A stretch of 64,000 nucleotides of DNA from Ralstonia sp. UNC404CL21Col (GTDB lineage: Bacteria; Pseudomonadota; Gammaproteobacteria; Burkholderiales; Burkholderiaceae): NCBI RefSeq assembly GCF_000620465.1, contig NZ_JIBE01000007.1, positions 1 to 64,000 on the forward strand, in the 5' to 3' direction. The notes below the pieces were generated by a model, which searched no databases, was not told the DNA's origin, and was given only the letters and a program-made list of their open reading frames with translations. The translations under genes were made by a program, and so were the position numbers. Position 1 is the first letter of the stretch. Every line of letters begins with the position of its first letter. Positions 27,575 to 36,964 of the stretch are shown here, one piece after another.

Positions 27575-28042
27575 ATGCTCAAACCCATCCTGCTCGTCGA
27601 AGACAATCCGAACGACCTCGAGCTGACGCTGCTGGCGCTGGAGCGCAGCCAGCTCGCCAACGATGTGGTCGTCACCCGGGACGGCGCCGAAGCACTGGAT
27701 TACCTGCACGCGCGCAATCTCTACGCGCAGCGCGTGCCCGGTAATCCGGCCGTGGTGCTGCTCGACCTGAAGCTGCCGAAGGTCGACGGGCTGGAAGTGC
27801 TGGCGGAGATCCGCGCAACGCCCGCGCTCAAGAGCCTGCCGGTGGTCATGCTGACCTCGTCGCGCGAAGAAACGGACCTGCTGCGCAGCTACGAACTCGG
27901 CGTCAACGCCTACGTGGTCAAGCCGGTGGAGTTCCGGGCGTTTGTCGACGCGATTGCCGACCTGGGCGTATTCTGGGCAGTGCTCAACGAACCGCCGCCC
28001 GGCTCCACGCGGGCACGCCGCACGTTGCTGCCGGCGAGCTAA
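27575..28042 (+). CDS. Single-domain response regulator (Rcp1/CheY-like)
   Basis: This 155-residue receiver-only protein has the acidic pair at LLVEDNPNDLELT, the phospho-acceptor Asp in VVLLDLKLPKVDG, the Thr/Ser in VMLTSSREE and the Lys in VVKPVEF. The YLH-type loop (ALDYLHARNLYAQRVPGNP) is typical of the regulators paired with phytochromes (Rcp1 type). It begins 26 nt after the kinase stop and 25 nt before the hybrid kinase. It has no output domain, so it probably relays phosphate to another protein. Confidence 0.92.
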   Translation: MLKPILLVEDNPNDLELTLLALERSQLANDVVVTRDGAEALDYLHARNLYAQRVPGNPAVVLLDLKLPKVDGLEVLAEIRATPALKSLPVVMLTSSREETDLLRSYELGVNAYVVKPVEFRAFVDAIADLGVFWAVLNEPPPGSTRARRTLLPAS

Positions 28043-28067
28043 CCGCCCATCCGGAGCATCCGCCCCC

Positions 28068-30026
28068 ATGCCCAATCTGCAATTGCTGCTGGTCGAAGAC
28101 AATCCGCTCGACGCGGAACTCACCCGCGCACGGCTCGAAACCGCCAACCTGCCAGCCGACACGACGCTGGTCGACAACGAGACGGACTTCATCGCCCAAC
28201 TCAGCGCGCGCACCTTCGACGCCATCCTGGCCGACTACATGCTCCCGCAGTTCACGGGGGCGGAGGCGCTGGACATTGCGCGCCGCATGGCGCCGCAAAC
28301 GCCGTTCATCTTCGTATCGGGTGCGCTGGGCGAGGAGCACGCGGTCGACATGCTCAAGCGCGGCGCCACCGATTACGTCATCAAGCAGCGCCTGCAGCGC
28401 CTGCCCGTGGTGCTGCTGCGGGCGCTGGCCGAAGCGGCCGAACGCCGCCAGCGCATCGCCGCCGAAGCCGCGCTGCGCGAAGCGGAAACGCATTTCCGCC
28501 TGCTGATCAACGCGCTCAAGGAGCACGCCGTGCTCTCGCTCGACCCGCAGGGCATCGTGCGCACGTGGAACGCGGCGTCGCGCAGCATTCTTGGTTATGC
28601 GCGTGAAGACATCCTCGGCAAATCGGCGGAGATTCTGTATCCGCAGGCCGCGCGCGAGGCGGGCGAATTCCAGCGCAAGCTCGAACGCGTGCGCCGCGAA
28701 GGCAGCCTCACCGACGACCGCTGGATGCTGCGCAAGGACGGCACGCCGTTCTACGCATCGAGCGTGGTCACGGCCATCCACAACGAGACGGGGCAACTGG
28801 TCGGCTTCTCGAAGATCATCCGCGACTCCACCGAAGAGCGCATCGCGGCCGACGCCCTGCGCCGCGCGAAGGAAGAAGCCGAGACCGCCAACCACGCCAA
28901 GGACCACTTCCTGGCCGTGCTGTCGCACGAGTTGCGCACGCCGCTCACACCCATCCTGACCGCCGTGCATCTGCTGGAAATGCGCCAAGACCTGCCGGCG
29001 TATGTGGTGGCGCAGCTCGAAGTCGTGCGCCGCAATGCCGAGCTGGAAGCGCGCCTGATCGACGACCTGCTCGACATCACGGGCATTGCGCGCGGCAAGC
29101 TGGCGGTGAGCTTTGCGCTGGTCGACCTGTATCCGCTGCTGGAAAGCACGCTGGAGATGTCGCGCAACGACATGCAGGCCAAGCGGCTGTCGCTCAAGAC
29201 GCGCTTCGAGGCGGGCCGCAGCCGGCTGTATGCCGACGGGGCGCGCATCCAGCAAGTGATCTGGAACCTTGTGCGCAACGCGGTCAAGTTCACACCCGAA
29301 GGCGGCGCCATCGAGGTGCGGGTCTGGAACCCGTCGCCCTCTGCCGTTGCCGTGTCCGTGAAGGACAACGGCATCGGCATCGAACCCGAAGCGCTGCCGC
29401 GCATCTTCTCGGCGTTCGAACAGGCCGATGCATCGATCACGCAGCGTTTTGGCGGGCTCGGCCTGGGCCTGGCGATTGCCTATGCGCTGGTGCAGAAGCA
29501 TGAAGGTTCATTGATTGCCGAGAGCGCCGGCCGCCACGAGGGCGCCACGTTCACGCTCACCCTGCCGCTGGCGACCGAGATGGCGCAACCCGAGACACCG
29601 CCCTCCCCGCCCATGCCGCGCAAGCAGCCGACGCGCGGCCTGCATGTGCTGCTGGTAGAAGACAACGCCGATACGGCCGAAGCCATGTCGCAGATGCTGG
29701 AGATCCTCGGCCACAGCGTCACCGTTGCCAACGGCGCGCGCTCGGCCATGCAAGCCGCGGAGTCGGGTGCGTTCGATCTGCTGATCAGCGATATTGGTCT
29801 GCCGGACGGCAGCGGCCTGGACGTGGTGCGCGTATTCGCCGAGAGGCAGGCTGCCCCCTCGATCGCAATCACCGGCTACGGTATGGAAGACGATATCGCC
29901 CGGTGCCGTGACGCGGGCTTTACGGATCACCTGACCAAACCGGTGGATTTCAAGCGGCTGGAGACACTCCTGGCGGGCTATCTGGCCGCGCGCGATGCGC
30001 GAACCGCAGGCGTGGACGCAAGCTGA
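28068..30026 (+). CDS. Hybrid sensor histidine kinase (REC-PAS-HisKA-HATPase-REC)
   Basis: This is a 652-residue cytoplasmic protein. The N-terminal receiver (LLVEDNPLDAELT, phospho-Asp in AILADYMLPQFTG) spans residues 1-120. A PAS/PAC domain with NALKEHAVLSLDPQGIVRTWN spans about 140-260. The HisKA domain has LAVLSHELRTPLTP, and the ATPase domain has NAVKFTPEGG, DNGIGIEPEALP and GGLGLGLAIAYAL. A C-terminal receiver begins HVLLVEDNADTAEAM and has DLLISDIGLPDGSG. No membrane segments are present. Two receivers flanking one kinase fit a phosphorelay with the preceding response regulator and phytochrome-like kinase. It is the last gene of the three-gene module. Confidence 0.93.
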   Translation: MPNLQLLLVEDNPLDAELTRARLETANLPADTTLVDNETDFIAQLSARTFDAILADYMLPQFTGAEALDIARRMAPQTPFIFVSGALGEEHAVDMLKRGATDYVIKQRLQRLPVVLLRALAEAAERRQRIAAEAALREAETHFRLLINALKEHAVLSLDPQGIVRTWNAASRSILGYAREDILGKSAEILYPQAAREAGEFQRKLERVRREGSLTDDRWMLRKDGTPFYASSVVTAIHNETGQLVGFSKIIRDSTEERIAADALRRAKEEAETANHAKDHFLAVLSHELRTPLTPILTAVHLLEMRQDLPAYVVAQLEVVRRNAELEARLIDDLLDITGIARGKLAVSFALVDLYPLLESTLEMSRNDMQAKRLSLKTRFEAGRSRLYADGARIQQVIWNLVRNAVKFTPEGGAIEVRVWNPSPSAVAVSVKDNGIGIEPEALPRIFSAFEQADASITQRFGGLGLGLAIAYALVQKHEGSLIAESAGRHEGATFTLTLPLATEMAQPETPPSPPMPRKQPTRGLHVLLVEDNADTAEAMSQMLEILGHSVTVANGARSAMQAAESGAFDLLISDIGLPDGSGLDVVRVFAERQAAPSIAITGYGMEDDIARCRDAGFTDHLTKPVDFKRLETLLAGYLAARDARTAGVDAS

Positions 30027-30057
30027 GCCGCGCCAGAATGCCGCAGTGGCAGTTGCC

Positions 30058-30300
30058 CTAGCGGCGCACCAGGCCCCATGCCGCAGGCAGCAGCATGGCG
30101 CCCACCACGGCGGCCGTCCACGCCATGATCTGCCCATCCGCATACAGGTGCGCGAATTGGCCGCTGTAGTAACCGACCAACGCGCCAATCCCACCCGTCA
30201 CCAGCGCAGGGAGCCAACCCAAGCGTTTGCCTGTGGGATGCAGCCAACGCGCCGCCACGCCCACCGCCAGCCCGATCCACAGCGGCCCGATCCACCCCAT
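30058..30300 (-). CDS. Small GlsB/YeaQ-like membrane protein
   Basis: This 80-residue protein has three hydrophobic helices: residues 3-18, 29-45 (LPALVTGGIGALVGYYSG) and 58-76. The Gly-rich second helix resembles the GlsB/YeaQ/YmgE transglycosylase-associated, stress-linked membrane family, although sequence identity looks low. It converges on the hybrid kinase gene (31 nt between stops) and is divergent from hemA. The function of the family is poorly defined. Confidence 0.6.
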   Translation of the reverse strand: MGWIGPLWIGLAVGVAARWLHPTGKRLGWLPALVTGGIGALVGYYSGQFAHLYADGQIMAWTAAVVGAMLLPAAWGLVRR

Positions 30301-30531
30301 GCCTGTTCTCCGTATTGCTCTTGAGCGATTCAACTGGACGCGTACCTTAGCGCAGGACGGCGCAGAAGGCCACGGAGAAGGCCGCATGGACGCACTGCCG
30401 GTTACGTGACGAATAATCGACATTCGTCTGCACGTATCACCAGATTTGACCTGCCTCCTGCTCATCCGGGGGCCGGGCGTTATAATCCAGAGTGCTCAAA
30501 ATTCGTGCCGTTCCTTAACCGGCCGCCCCAC

Positions 30532-31839
30532 ATGCAGTTGCTGACCCTCGGAATCAACCACCACACTGCGCCGCTTTCCCTGCGCGAGAAGGTGGCGTTT
30601 CCGCTCGAGCAGCTGAAGCCCGCACTGGGCACGCTGCGCCAGCATCTGCCGCACCTCCGCAGCACGGCCGAAGCCGCCATTCTGTCCACCTGCAATCGCA
30701 CCGAAATCTACTGCGCGACCGACGGCAACCTGCCTGAGCAGACCGCGCACGAGCATGCGATTCGCTGGCTGGCGCAGCACCACAACATCGACGCCGGCGA
30801 ACTCGCGCCCCATGTGTATTCGCTCGGCCAGTCGCTGGCGGTACGTCACGCGTTTCGCGTGGCCAGCGGGCTCGATTCGATGGTGCTGGGCGAGACGCAG
30901 ATCCTCGGCCAGATGAAAGACGCCGTGCGCACCGCCACCGAGGCGGGCGCCCTCGGCACGTACCTGAATCAGCTGTTCCAGCGCACCTTTGCCGTGGCCA
31001 AGGAAGTGCGCGGCACGACGGAGATCGGCGCGCATTCCGTGTCGATGGCCGCCGCCGCCGTGCGCCTGGCGCAACGCATCTTCGAATCGATTGCGGATCA
31101 GCGCGTCCTGTTCATCGGCGCCGGCGAGATGATCGAGCTGTGCGCCACGCACTTCGCCGCGCAGACGCCGCGCGAGGTGGTGATCGCCAACCGCACGCTG
31201 GAACGCGGCGAAAAGCTCGCCGAATCGCTGTCGAACCAGGGTCTGAATGCCCGCGCCGTGCGTCTGGCTGAACTGCCGACCAAGCTTGCCGAGTTCGACA
31301 TCGTCGTCTCGTGCACCGCCAGCACGCTGCCCATCATCGGCCTGGGCGCCGTGGAGCGCGCCATCAAGCAGCGCCGCCACCGCCCGATGTTCATGGTCGA
31401 CCTGGCCGTGCCGCGCGACATCGAACCTGAAGTCGCACGCCTGTCCGACGTGTTCCTCTACACCGTGGACGACCTGGGCGCCATCGTGCGCGAAGGCAAC
31501 GCGCTGCGGCAGGCTGCCGTGGCCCAGGCCGAGGCCATCATCGAAACGCGCGTGCTGAACTTCATGCACTGGCTCGATGCGCGCAGCGTGGTGCCGATCA
31601 TCCGCGATCTGCACGCGCAGGCTGAAACGCTGCGCCAAGGTGAACTGGAACGCGCTCAGCGCATGCTCGCGCGTGGCGACGATCCGGCGCTGGTGCTCGA
31701 AGCGCTGTCGCAGGCGCTGACCAAGAAATTCCTCCACGGCCCGACGCATGCGCTCAACCACGCGCAGGGCGAAGGCCGCGAACAACTCATCGACCTGCTG
31801 CCGGCGCTGTTCCGCCAGTCCAGCCACTCCGAGCGCTAG
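30532..31839 (+). CDS. hemA: Glutamyl-tRNA reductase
   Basis: This is a 435-residue enzyme of the C5 pathway to 5-aminolevulinate, reducing Glu-tRNA to glutamate-1-semialdehyde. The catalytic Cys54 is in [12 protein letters not shown]. The N-terminal [20 protein letters not shown], the [20 protein letters not shown] linker and the NADPH-binding [17 protein letters not shown] are typical. The ATG at 30532 starts the conserved sequence; the longer frame upstream was rejected. A perfect TATAAT at 30481-30486 is a good -10. prfA follows, as in many proteobacteria. Confidence 0.96.
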   Translation: MQLLTLGINHHTAPLSLREKVAFPLEQLKPALGTLRQHLPHLRSTAEAAILSTCNRTEIYCATDGNLPEQTAHEHAIRWLAQHHNIDAGELAPHVYSLGQSLAVRHAFRVASGLDSMVLGETQILGQMKDAVRTATEAGALGTYLNQLFQRTFAVAKEVRGTTEIGAHSVSMAAAAVRLAQRIFESIADQRVLFIGAGEMIELCATHFAAQTPREVVIANRTLERGEKLAESLSNQGLNARAVRLAELPTKLAEFDIVVSCTASTLPIIGLGAVERAIKQRRHRPMFMVDLAVPRDIEPEVARLSDVFLYTVDDLGAIVREGNALRQAAVAQAEAIIETRVLNFMHWLDARSVVPIIRDLHAQAETLRQGELERAQRMLARGDDPALVLEALSQALTKKFLHGPTHALNHAQGEGREQLIDLLPALFRQSSHSER

Positions 31840-31950
31840 CGGCCAGCGCATCGCACGCGCGCCGCATGTTTTTTCACGACGGGCGCGCAACGTCTGGCGC
31901 GGTATCATGCGCCGCCTTCGCTTCCAGCGTTTCCCTCCGCGACTGCCCGA

Positions 31951-33033
31951 ATGAAGCCCAGCATGCTGTCCAAGCTCGACCAACTGGCCGAGCGCATCGT
32001 CGAAATCAACGCGCTGCTTGCGCGTGAAGACGCCACCGCCAATCTCGACCAATACCGCAAGCTCACGCGCGAACACGCCGAGCTGGAGCCCGTGGTCGCG
32101 CAGTTTGCCGCGTGGAAGCAGGCCGAGGAAGACATCGCCACCGCGCAGGAGCTGGCGTCCGATCCGGACATGAAGGCGTTTGCGGAGGACGAACTCCGCG
32201 CGGCGCGCGAGCGGATGGAATCCCTCGAAGGCGAGCTGCAACGCCTGCTGCTGCCCAAAGACCCGAACGACCATCGCAACATCTTCGTGGAAATCCGCGC
32301 CGGCACAGGCGGCGATGAATCCGCGCTCTTTGCCGGCGACCTGCTGCGCATGTACACGCGCTACGCCGAACGGCAGCGCTGGCAGGTGGAGATCGTGAGC
32401 GAATCGCCGTCGGACCTGGGCGGCTACAAGGAAGTGATCGCGCGGCTGGTGGGCGAAGGTGCGTACTCGCGCCTGAAGTTCGAGTCTGGCGGCCACCGCG
32501 TGCAGCGCGTGCCGGCCACCGAGGCGCAGGGACGCATCCACACGTCGGCCTGCACCGTGGCGATCATGCCCGAGGCCGACGCACTGGCCGACATCCAGAT
32601 CAATCCGGCGGATCTGCGCATCGATACGTTCCGCGCGTCGGGCGCGGGCGGCCAGCACATCAACAAGACGGATTCGGCCGTGCGCATCACGCACCTGCCG
32701 ACCGGCCTGGTGGTGGAGTGCCAGGACGACCGCAGCCAGCACCGCAACAAGGACCGCGCCATGCAAGTCCTGGCCGCGCGCCTGAAGGATCGCCAGGAGC
32801 GTGAGGCGCAAGCCAAGGAGGCCAGCGCGCGCAAGAGCCTGATCGGCTCGGGCGACCGCTCCGATCGCATCCGCACGTACAACTTCCCGCAAGGCCGCGT
32901 GACCGATCACCGCATCAACCTGACGCTGTACAAGATCGACGCGATCATGGACGGCGACATCGACGAACTTGTCGGTGCGTTGGCCGCTGAGCACCAAGCC
33001 GAGCAGCTTGCGGCCCTGGGTGAAGACGCCTGA
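31951..33033 (+). CDS. prfA: Peptide chain release factor 1
   Basis: This 360-residue RF1 recognises UAA and UAG. The codon-recognition tripeptide PAT is in [20 protein letters not shown]. The GGQ peptidyl-hydrolase motif is in [21 protein letters not shown]. Length and both domains are standard. The gene is 111 nt after hemA; the hemA-prfA-prmC order is the familiar cluster, here with one extra lipoprotein gene before prmC. Confidence 0.97.
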   Translation: MKPSMLSKLDQLAERIVEINALLAREDATANLDQYRKLTREHAELEPVVAQFAAWKQAEEDIATAQELASDPDMKAFAEDELRAARERMESLEGELQRLLLPKDPNDHRNIFVEIRAGTGGDESALFAGDLLRMYTRYAERQRWQVEIVSESPSDLGGYKEVIARLVGEGAYSRLKFESGGHRVQRVPATEAQGRIHTSACTVAIMPEADALADIQINPADLRIDTFRASGAGGQHINKTDSAVRITHLPTGLVVECQDDRSQHRNKDRAMQVLAARLKDRQEREAQAKEASARKSLIGSGDRSDRIRTYNFPQGRVTDHRINLTLYKIDAIMDGDIDELVGALAAEHQAEQLAALGEDA

Positions 33034-33212
33034 GCGCCCAATCGTTAAAAAGCGCCCTCTCCGTAACATTCACTTGCGTTTGATACAGCTTTGCGCGATG
33101 GCGGGCCGGCCTCGCGTTCCTATAATCGATCTCGATCACGCCGAGTGCATCGCCGGTCGCATCCGGCGCACTCACCAACAAGCGCGGCAACATCACGATT
33201 AGGAGAATCGCA

Positions 33213-33581
33213 ATGCGTACCCAACTGCTGGCCATTACCGTCGCTACCACCCTCGCACTGGGCCTGGCTGCCTGCGGCAAGAAAGACGACGCCACCGACC
33301 AGGCCGCCAAGAGCGCGATGGAACAATCGAAGGACGCCGCCAAACAGGCGCTCGACAACGCCGGCACCGCCGTGACCAAGGCCGCGGACGCCGCCAAGGT
33401 GGAACTGTCGCAAGCGGCTTCGGACGCGCAGGTCTCCGCTTCGGGCGCGCTGGCGCAGGCCAAGGAGGCCGCCAAGACCGCGGCCGACAAGACGGCCGAC
33501 GCGGCGAAGGTTGCGGCAGACAAGACGGCTGACGCCACCAAGGAAGCGGCCAACAAGGTCAAGGACGCGACCAAGCAGTAA
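33213..33581 (+). CDS. Ala/Lys-rich coiled-coil lipoprotein
   Basis: This 122-residue protein has a lipobox LAAC (Cys21). The remainder is almost wholly Ala, Lys, Asp, Thr and Glu, with near-repeats such as KTAADKTADAAKVAADKTADATKEAA. The 11-residue periodicity suggests a long amphipathic helix like LEA or Lpp-type proteins. It sits between prfA and prmC, with its own TATAAT -10 box (33121-33126), a good GGAG ribosome binding site and a terminator-like hairpin after it. Function unknown; a periplasmic spacer or stress role is conceivable. Confidence 0.8.
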   Translation: MRTQLLAITVATTLALGLAACGKKDDATDQAAKSAMEQSKDAAKQALDNAGTAVTKAADAAKVELSQAASDAQVSASGALAQAKEAAKTAADKTADAAKVAADKTADATKEAANKVKDATKQ

Positions 33582-33609
33582 GCGCTGCTCCACCTCACCG
33601 ACCCGCCCG

Positions 33610-33646
33610 CGGGCCCGCGCCACATCGGCCGGGCCCGTGTTATTTT
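33610..33646 (+). terminator. Probable terminator after the Ala-rich lipoprotein gene
   Basis: CGGGCCCG (33610-33617) pairs with CGGGCCCG (33630-33637) across a 12-nt loop, followed by TGTTATTTT. The prmC start at 33679 is just downstream. Confidence 0.55.
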
Positions 33647-33678
33647 GTGCGCCCGATCTTCGCTGCTGGTCTGTTGCC

Positions 33679-34581
33679 GTGTCGTCTTCCCCCGTCATTC
33701 CGCCCGAAACCCTTGCTCGCGTGGCCGATGCGCTGACAGCGCTGGCCCGTGCCGGCCTGCCCGCACTGGAAGCACGCATGCTGGTCTCGCACGTGACGGG
33801 CCTGTCGCGCGTGCAACTCATCACGCAAGACACCTGCGCCATCGACGTGGCTGCGCGCGCGCGCATCAGCGAACTTGCGGCGCGGCGCCTGGCCGGCGAG
33901 CCGATGGCGTATCTGCTGGGTGAACGCGAATTCTTCGGGCGCGCCTTCAAGGTGACGCCCGCCGTGCTGATCCCGCGCCCCGACACCGAATTGCTGGTCG
34001 AACAAGCGCTGGACCGCCTGGAAGAACGCGATGCGCCGGCAGTGCTGGACATGGGCACAGGCAGCGGCATCATCGCCATCACGATTGCGCTGGCGCGGCG
34101 CGACGCGCGCGTATGGGCCACCGATGCCTCCGCCGATGCACTGGCCGTGGCGATCGACAACGCCAAGGCGCTCGGCGCCAGCAACGTCCGGACTGCGCTG
34201 GGTGACTGGTATGGCGCCCTGGCCGATGCCGATGCGCCTTCCGCCTTCGACCTGATCGCCAGCAATCCGCCGTACATCGCCGCCACTGACGCGCATCTCG
34301 ATCAGGGCGACCTGCGTTTCGAACCCGCCAGCGCCCTCACCGACCACGATGACGGCCTGCGCCACCTGCGCAGCATCGTCGCCGGAGCGCCTGCACGGCT
34401 GGTGTCTGGGGGCTGGCTGCTGCTCGAGCACGGCTACGACCAGGGCGAGCCGGTGCGTGCGCTACTGAACGGCGCCGGCTTCGCCAACGTCTTTACCGCG
34501 CAGGATCTGGCCGGCCACGACCGCTGCAGCGGCGGGCAATGGCTGGGGCAAAACGCCGGGGCGAGTTCCTCGCTAAAATAG
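33679..34581 (+). CDS. prmC: Release factor glutamine methyltransferase
   Basis: This 300-residue SAM-dependent enzyme methylates the GGQ glutamine of RF1 and RF2. The SAM motif is VLDMGTGSGIIAITIAL and the catalytic NPPY begins at Asn196 (IASNPPYIA). PrmC-type LLGEREFFGRAFKVTPAVLIPRPDTE is intact. The frame is open far upstream, but the conserved protein begins near the GTG at 33679, which I take as the start. It belongs functionally with prfA. Confidence 0.92.
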   Translation: MSSSPVIPPETLARVADALTALARAGLPALEARMLVSHVTGLSRVQLITQDTCAIDVAARARISELAARRLAGEPMAYLLGEREFFGRAFKVTPAVLIPRPDTELLVEQALDRLEERDAPAVLDMGTGSGIIAITIALARRDARVWATDASADALAVAIDNAKALGASNVRTALGDWYGALADADAPSAFDLIASNPPYIAATDAHLDQGDLRFEPASALTDHDDGLRHLRSIVAGAPARLVSGGWLLLEHGYDQGEPVRALLNGAGFANVFTAQDLAGHDRCSGGQWLGQNAGASSSLK

Positions 34582-34649
34582 ACGGGTTTTCCAATGTGGA
34601 TGGCAGCGCCGCAACCCAGCTGCCGCCCCTCACCCAATCGAGTCTCCCC

Positions 34650-34961
34650 ATGAGCACCACGCACGAAAAGATCGACCAGATCGTCAAAGGCCACCCCGTC
34701 GTCCTCTTCATGAAGGGCACCGCGCAATTCCCGATGTGCGGCTTTTCGGGCCGCGCCATCCAGATCCTGAAGGCCTGCGGCGTGGACCGTCCGCACACCG
34801 TCAACGTGCTGGAAGACGACGAAATCCGCCAGGGCATCAAGGACTACGCCAACTGGCCGACCATTCCTCAGCTGTATATCAAGGGCGAGTTCATCGGCGG
34901 CTCGGACATCATGATGGAGATGTACCAGAGCGGCGAACTGCAACCGCTGCTGGCTGCATGA
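34650..34961 (+). CDS. grxD: Monothiol glutaredoxin Grx4
   Basis: This 103-residue monothiol glutaredoxin has the CGFS active site starting at Cys30 (QFPMCGFSGRAIQIL). The glutathione-binding WPTIPQLYIKGEFIGGSDIMMEM is complete. Such proteins carry [2Fe-2S] clusters and deliver them to target proteins. The gene follows prmC by 68 nt, with a TAAAAT box near the prmC stop, and precedes ubiX by 19 nt. Confidence 0.95.
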   Translation: MSTTHEKIDQIVKGHPVVLFMKGTAQFPMCGFSGRAIQILKACGVDRPHTVNVLEDDEIRQGIKDYANWPTIPQLYIKGEFIGGSDIMMEMYQSGELQPLLAA

Positions 34962-34980
34962 GCTGCGTTCTCGTTTCAGC

Positions 34981-35604
34981 GTGACCCAGACCCCGAACGC
35001 CACCGCGCAAACGCCACCCGTGCGCCGCATCATCGTGGCGATCACGGGCGCGTCGGGCGCGATTTACGGGGTGCGGCTGCTGCAGGTTCTGCAGGGCCTG
35101 CGTGAATCAGCGGGCGTGGAATCGCACCTGCTGATGTCGCCCGCAGGGCTGATGAACGTGCAGCACGAGCTGCACATGGCCCGCGAAGAAGTGGAAGCGC
35201 TGGCGCACGTCGTGCATAACGTCCGCGATATCGGCGCCACCATCGCGAGCGGTTCCTTTGCTGCCGAAGCGATGGTGGTAGCGCCCTGCTCGATGAAGAC
35301 GCTGGCGGCCGTCGCGCACGGCCTGTCGGACAACCTCATCGCCCGCGCGGCCGACGTCACGCTCAAGGAGCGCCGCCGCCTCATCCTGATGGTGCGCGAA
35401 ACGCCGTTGAATCTGGCGCACCTGCGCAACATGACGGCGGTCACGGAGATGGGCGGAATCGTGTTCCCGCCCGTGCCGGGCTTTTACCAGCGCCCCAAGA
35501 CGATCGACGACCTTGTCGACCACACCGTCGGGCGCGTATTGGACCTGCTGGGCCTGCCGCAGACGTTGGCGCCCGGCTGGCCGGGCTTGCGTTCAACGGA
35601 CTAA
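34981..35604 (+). CDS. ubiX: Flavin prenyltransferase UbiX
   Basis: This is a 207-residue flavoprotein that makes prenylated FMN for the UbiD decarboxylase in ubiquinone synthesis. Motifs: IIVAITGASGAIYGVRLLQVL at the N-terminus, GSFAAEAMVVAPCSMKTLAAVAHGLSDNLIARAADVTLKERR in the middle and GFYQRPKTIDDLVDHTVGRVLDLLG at the end. The GTG start at 34981 precedes a short variable tail. ubiD is not in the window. Confidence 0.95.
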   Translation: MTQTPNATAQTPPVRRIIVAITGASGAIYGVRLLQVLQGLRESAGVESHLLMSPAGLMNVQHELHMAREEVEALAHVVHNVRDIGATIASGSFAAEAMVVAPCSMKTLAAVAHGLSDNLIARAADVTLKERRRLILMVRETPLNLAHLRNMTAVTEMGGIVFPPVPGFYQRPKTIDDLVDHTVGRVLDLLGLPQTLAPGWPGLRSTD

Positions 35605-35626
35605 ACGCCGATCAGCCGACCGCCGG

Positions 35627-35797
35627 TCAGCGACGGTGGTAATTGAAGTACACCGACGGTCCACCCCAATAGCCGCCGTAGTAGGCGGGATAAGCCGGTG
35701 CCGCATAGACCGGCGCAGGCGCCACAGCCACCGGTGCCGGATACACGGCACAACCCCCAAGCGTCGCGGCCAACAAGGCCAGAGCCACGATTTTCAT
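35627..35797 (-). CDS. Very small Tyr/Pro-rich lipoprotein
   Basis: This is a 56-residue ORF, ATG at 35797, with a clear lipobox (LLAATLGGC, lipidated Cys16). The tail is made of Pro, Ala, Val and Tyr ([22 protein letters not shown]). The composition closely resembles the secreted protein at 41308. It converges on ubiX with 22 nt between stops. Function unknown; probably an outer-membrane-anchored small lipoprotein. Confidence 0.65.
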   Translation of the reverse strand: MKIVALALLAATLGGCAVYPAPVAVAPAPVYAAPAYPAYYGGYWGGPSVYFNYHRR

Positions 35798-35918
35798 GAT
35801 TAGCGTCCTTCGGCCCCGCGAGTGAGGCCATGGGGACGTTATAAGCCGGTGCGGGCGACGCCGGCGTCATGCGGGTGTAAGCCGTGTAACCGAACACTAC
35901 GAACGCGTGTCCGTAAGT

Positions 35919-36659
35919 TCACTGCTTAGGCGTTGGTTTGCCGGCGGGTGGCTGCGCTGCCGCGGCCGGAGCCGAAGCCGACACACCAGATGCCGAAGCC
36001 GGTTTGGATGCGTTCGGGTCGACTTCGGCACGCATTTGGTCCATGACGGCCCCCGCGCGCGGCGCCCAGAGGAATTCCACGGTGCCGTTCTGCGGCTCTT
36101 CCGGAATCGCATACATGGTGATGACCGTCTGATGGGCCGCCCAGCGCGCGCGCAGTGAATCGACCGTCTTGCCGGACTTCAGCTTGAGCGGCGCCTTGCC
36201 CTCCTGCGCGGGCTTGCCGTAGCGGTCGGACAGGGCCTGGAAGACGCGCTGCTCGGTCTCCACGCCGCGCGTGGGCACGAACATGCCGGCGATGTTGCCG
36301 TCTTGGTCGATCAGCACGACGGCCTGCGGGCCATCCATCAGCTCCGGGCGCGATGTCTGCGGTATCCCGAGCGATCGGGTGCGGCCATGCGATTCCAGCG
36401 CGTCGGAGCAGTATTCGGCGACGTCCTTGCCGCCATTGGCGCGTACGTCTTCGCATGACGGCAGCTTGCGCAGCGGCTTGCCGAGCGGAAAGGCATCGAG
36501 CAGCACCGCCACGTCGCCAGGGTCGCGCACCGCCTTGGCGGGTGCCGCGGCCTTGGGGGCCGCCTTGGCTGCGGGTGCGGCAAACGCCACGGGCGCGAGC
36601 AACGAGGTCGAGATGGCAAGCGCAGCAGTTGCAGTGGCGCGTCGCGTCCAGCAGGTCAT
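35919..36659 (-). CDS. Hypothetical secreted protein
   Basis: This 246-residue protein has an N-terminal signal peptide (cleavage near residue 28, PVAFAAPA) and an Ala/Lys/Pro-rich linker. A globular middle (about 50-205) follows, with two cysteines (SCEDVRANGGKDVAEYC) that could form a disulfide. A low-complexity Ala/Ser/Pro tail ends the protein. The domain is not one I recognise. It is divergent from opgG. The 305-nt gap between them carries the opgG promoter. Confidence 0.75.
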   Translation of the reverse strand: MTCWTRRATATAALAISTSLLAPVAFAAPAAKAAPKAAAPAKAVRDPGDVAVLLDAFPLGKPLRKLPSCEDVRANGGKDVAEYCSDALESHGRTRSLGIPQTSRPELMDGPQAVVLIDQDGNIAGMFVPTRGVETEQRVFQALSDRYGKPAQEGKAPLKLKSGKTVDSLRARWAAHQTVITMYAIPEEPQNGTVEFLWAPRAGAVMDQMRAEVDPNASKPASASGVSASAPAAAAQPPAGKPTPKQ

Positions 36660-36858
36660 GCGAACTCCATTGAGAAAAGAGCCGAAAGTGTGCCACGCGG
36701 GAATCCCGGCGCACGGGAAAGCGGGTCTGACTGCCGGCAGGCGGCCTGCGTTCCCGTCAACCGAATGGCTGAGCCGCTCGAAACCGCCTGGTTACACGCC
36801 ATTTGACGCGGATACTGGCCCGATGCCGGCTGGAAACATTATCAAAATGTTGCCGGTT

Positions 36859-36888
36859 TTGATCTCGTAAAGGTCCGGCGGGTAAAAT
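36859..36888 (+). promoter_or_regulatory. Candidate sigma-70 promoter for opgGH
   Basis: TTGATC (36859-36864), an 18-nt spacer and TAAAAT (36883-36888). A start near 36895 would leave a leader of about 70 nt before the opgG start. No operator motif is obvious. Confidence 0.5.
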
Positions 36889-36964
36889 CTCGGCGGCACA
36901 GACGAATGACCGGCAGGACCGAAGCGTCACGTTCCTCGGCCCGCCGCATAGACGCGATCTCATT

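Noticed and set aside
30496-33069. 857-codon frame antisense to hemA and prfA
   Set aside because: Fully covered by two conserved genes on the plus strand, with low-complexity translation typical of GC-rich shadows.
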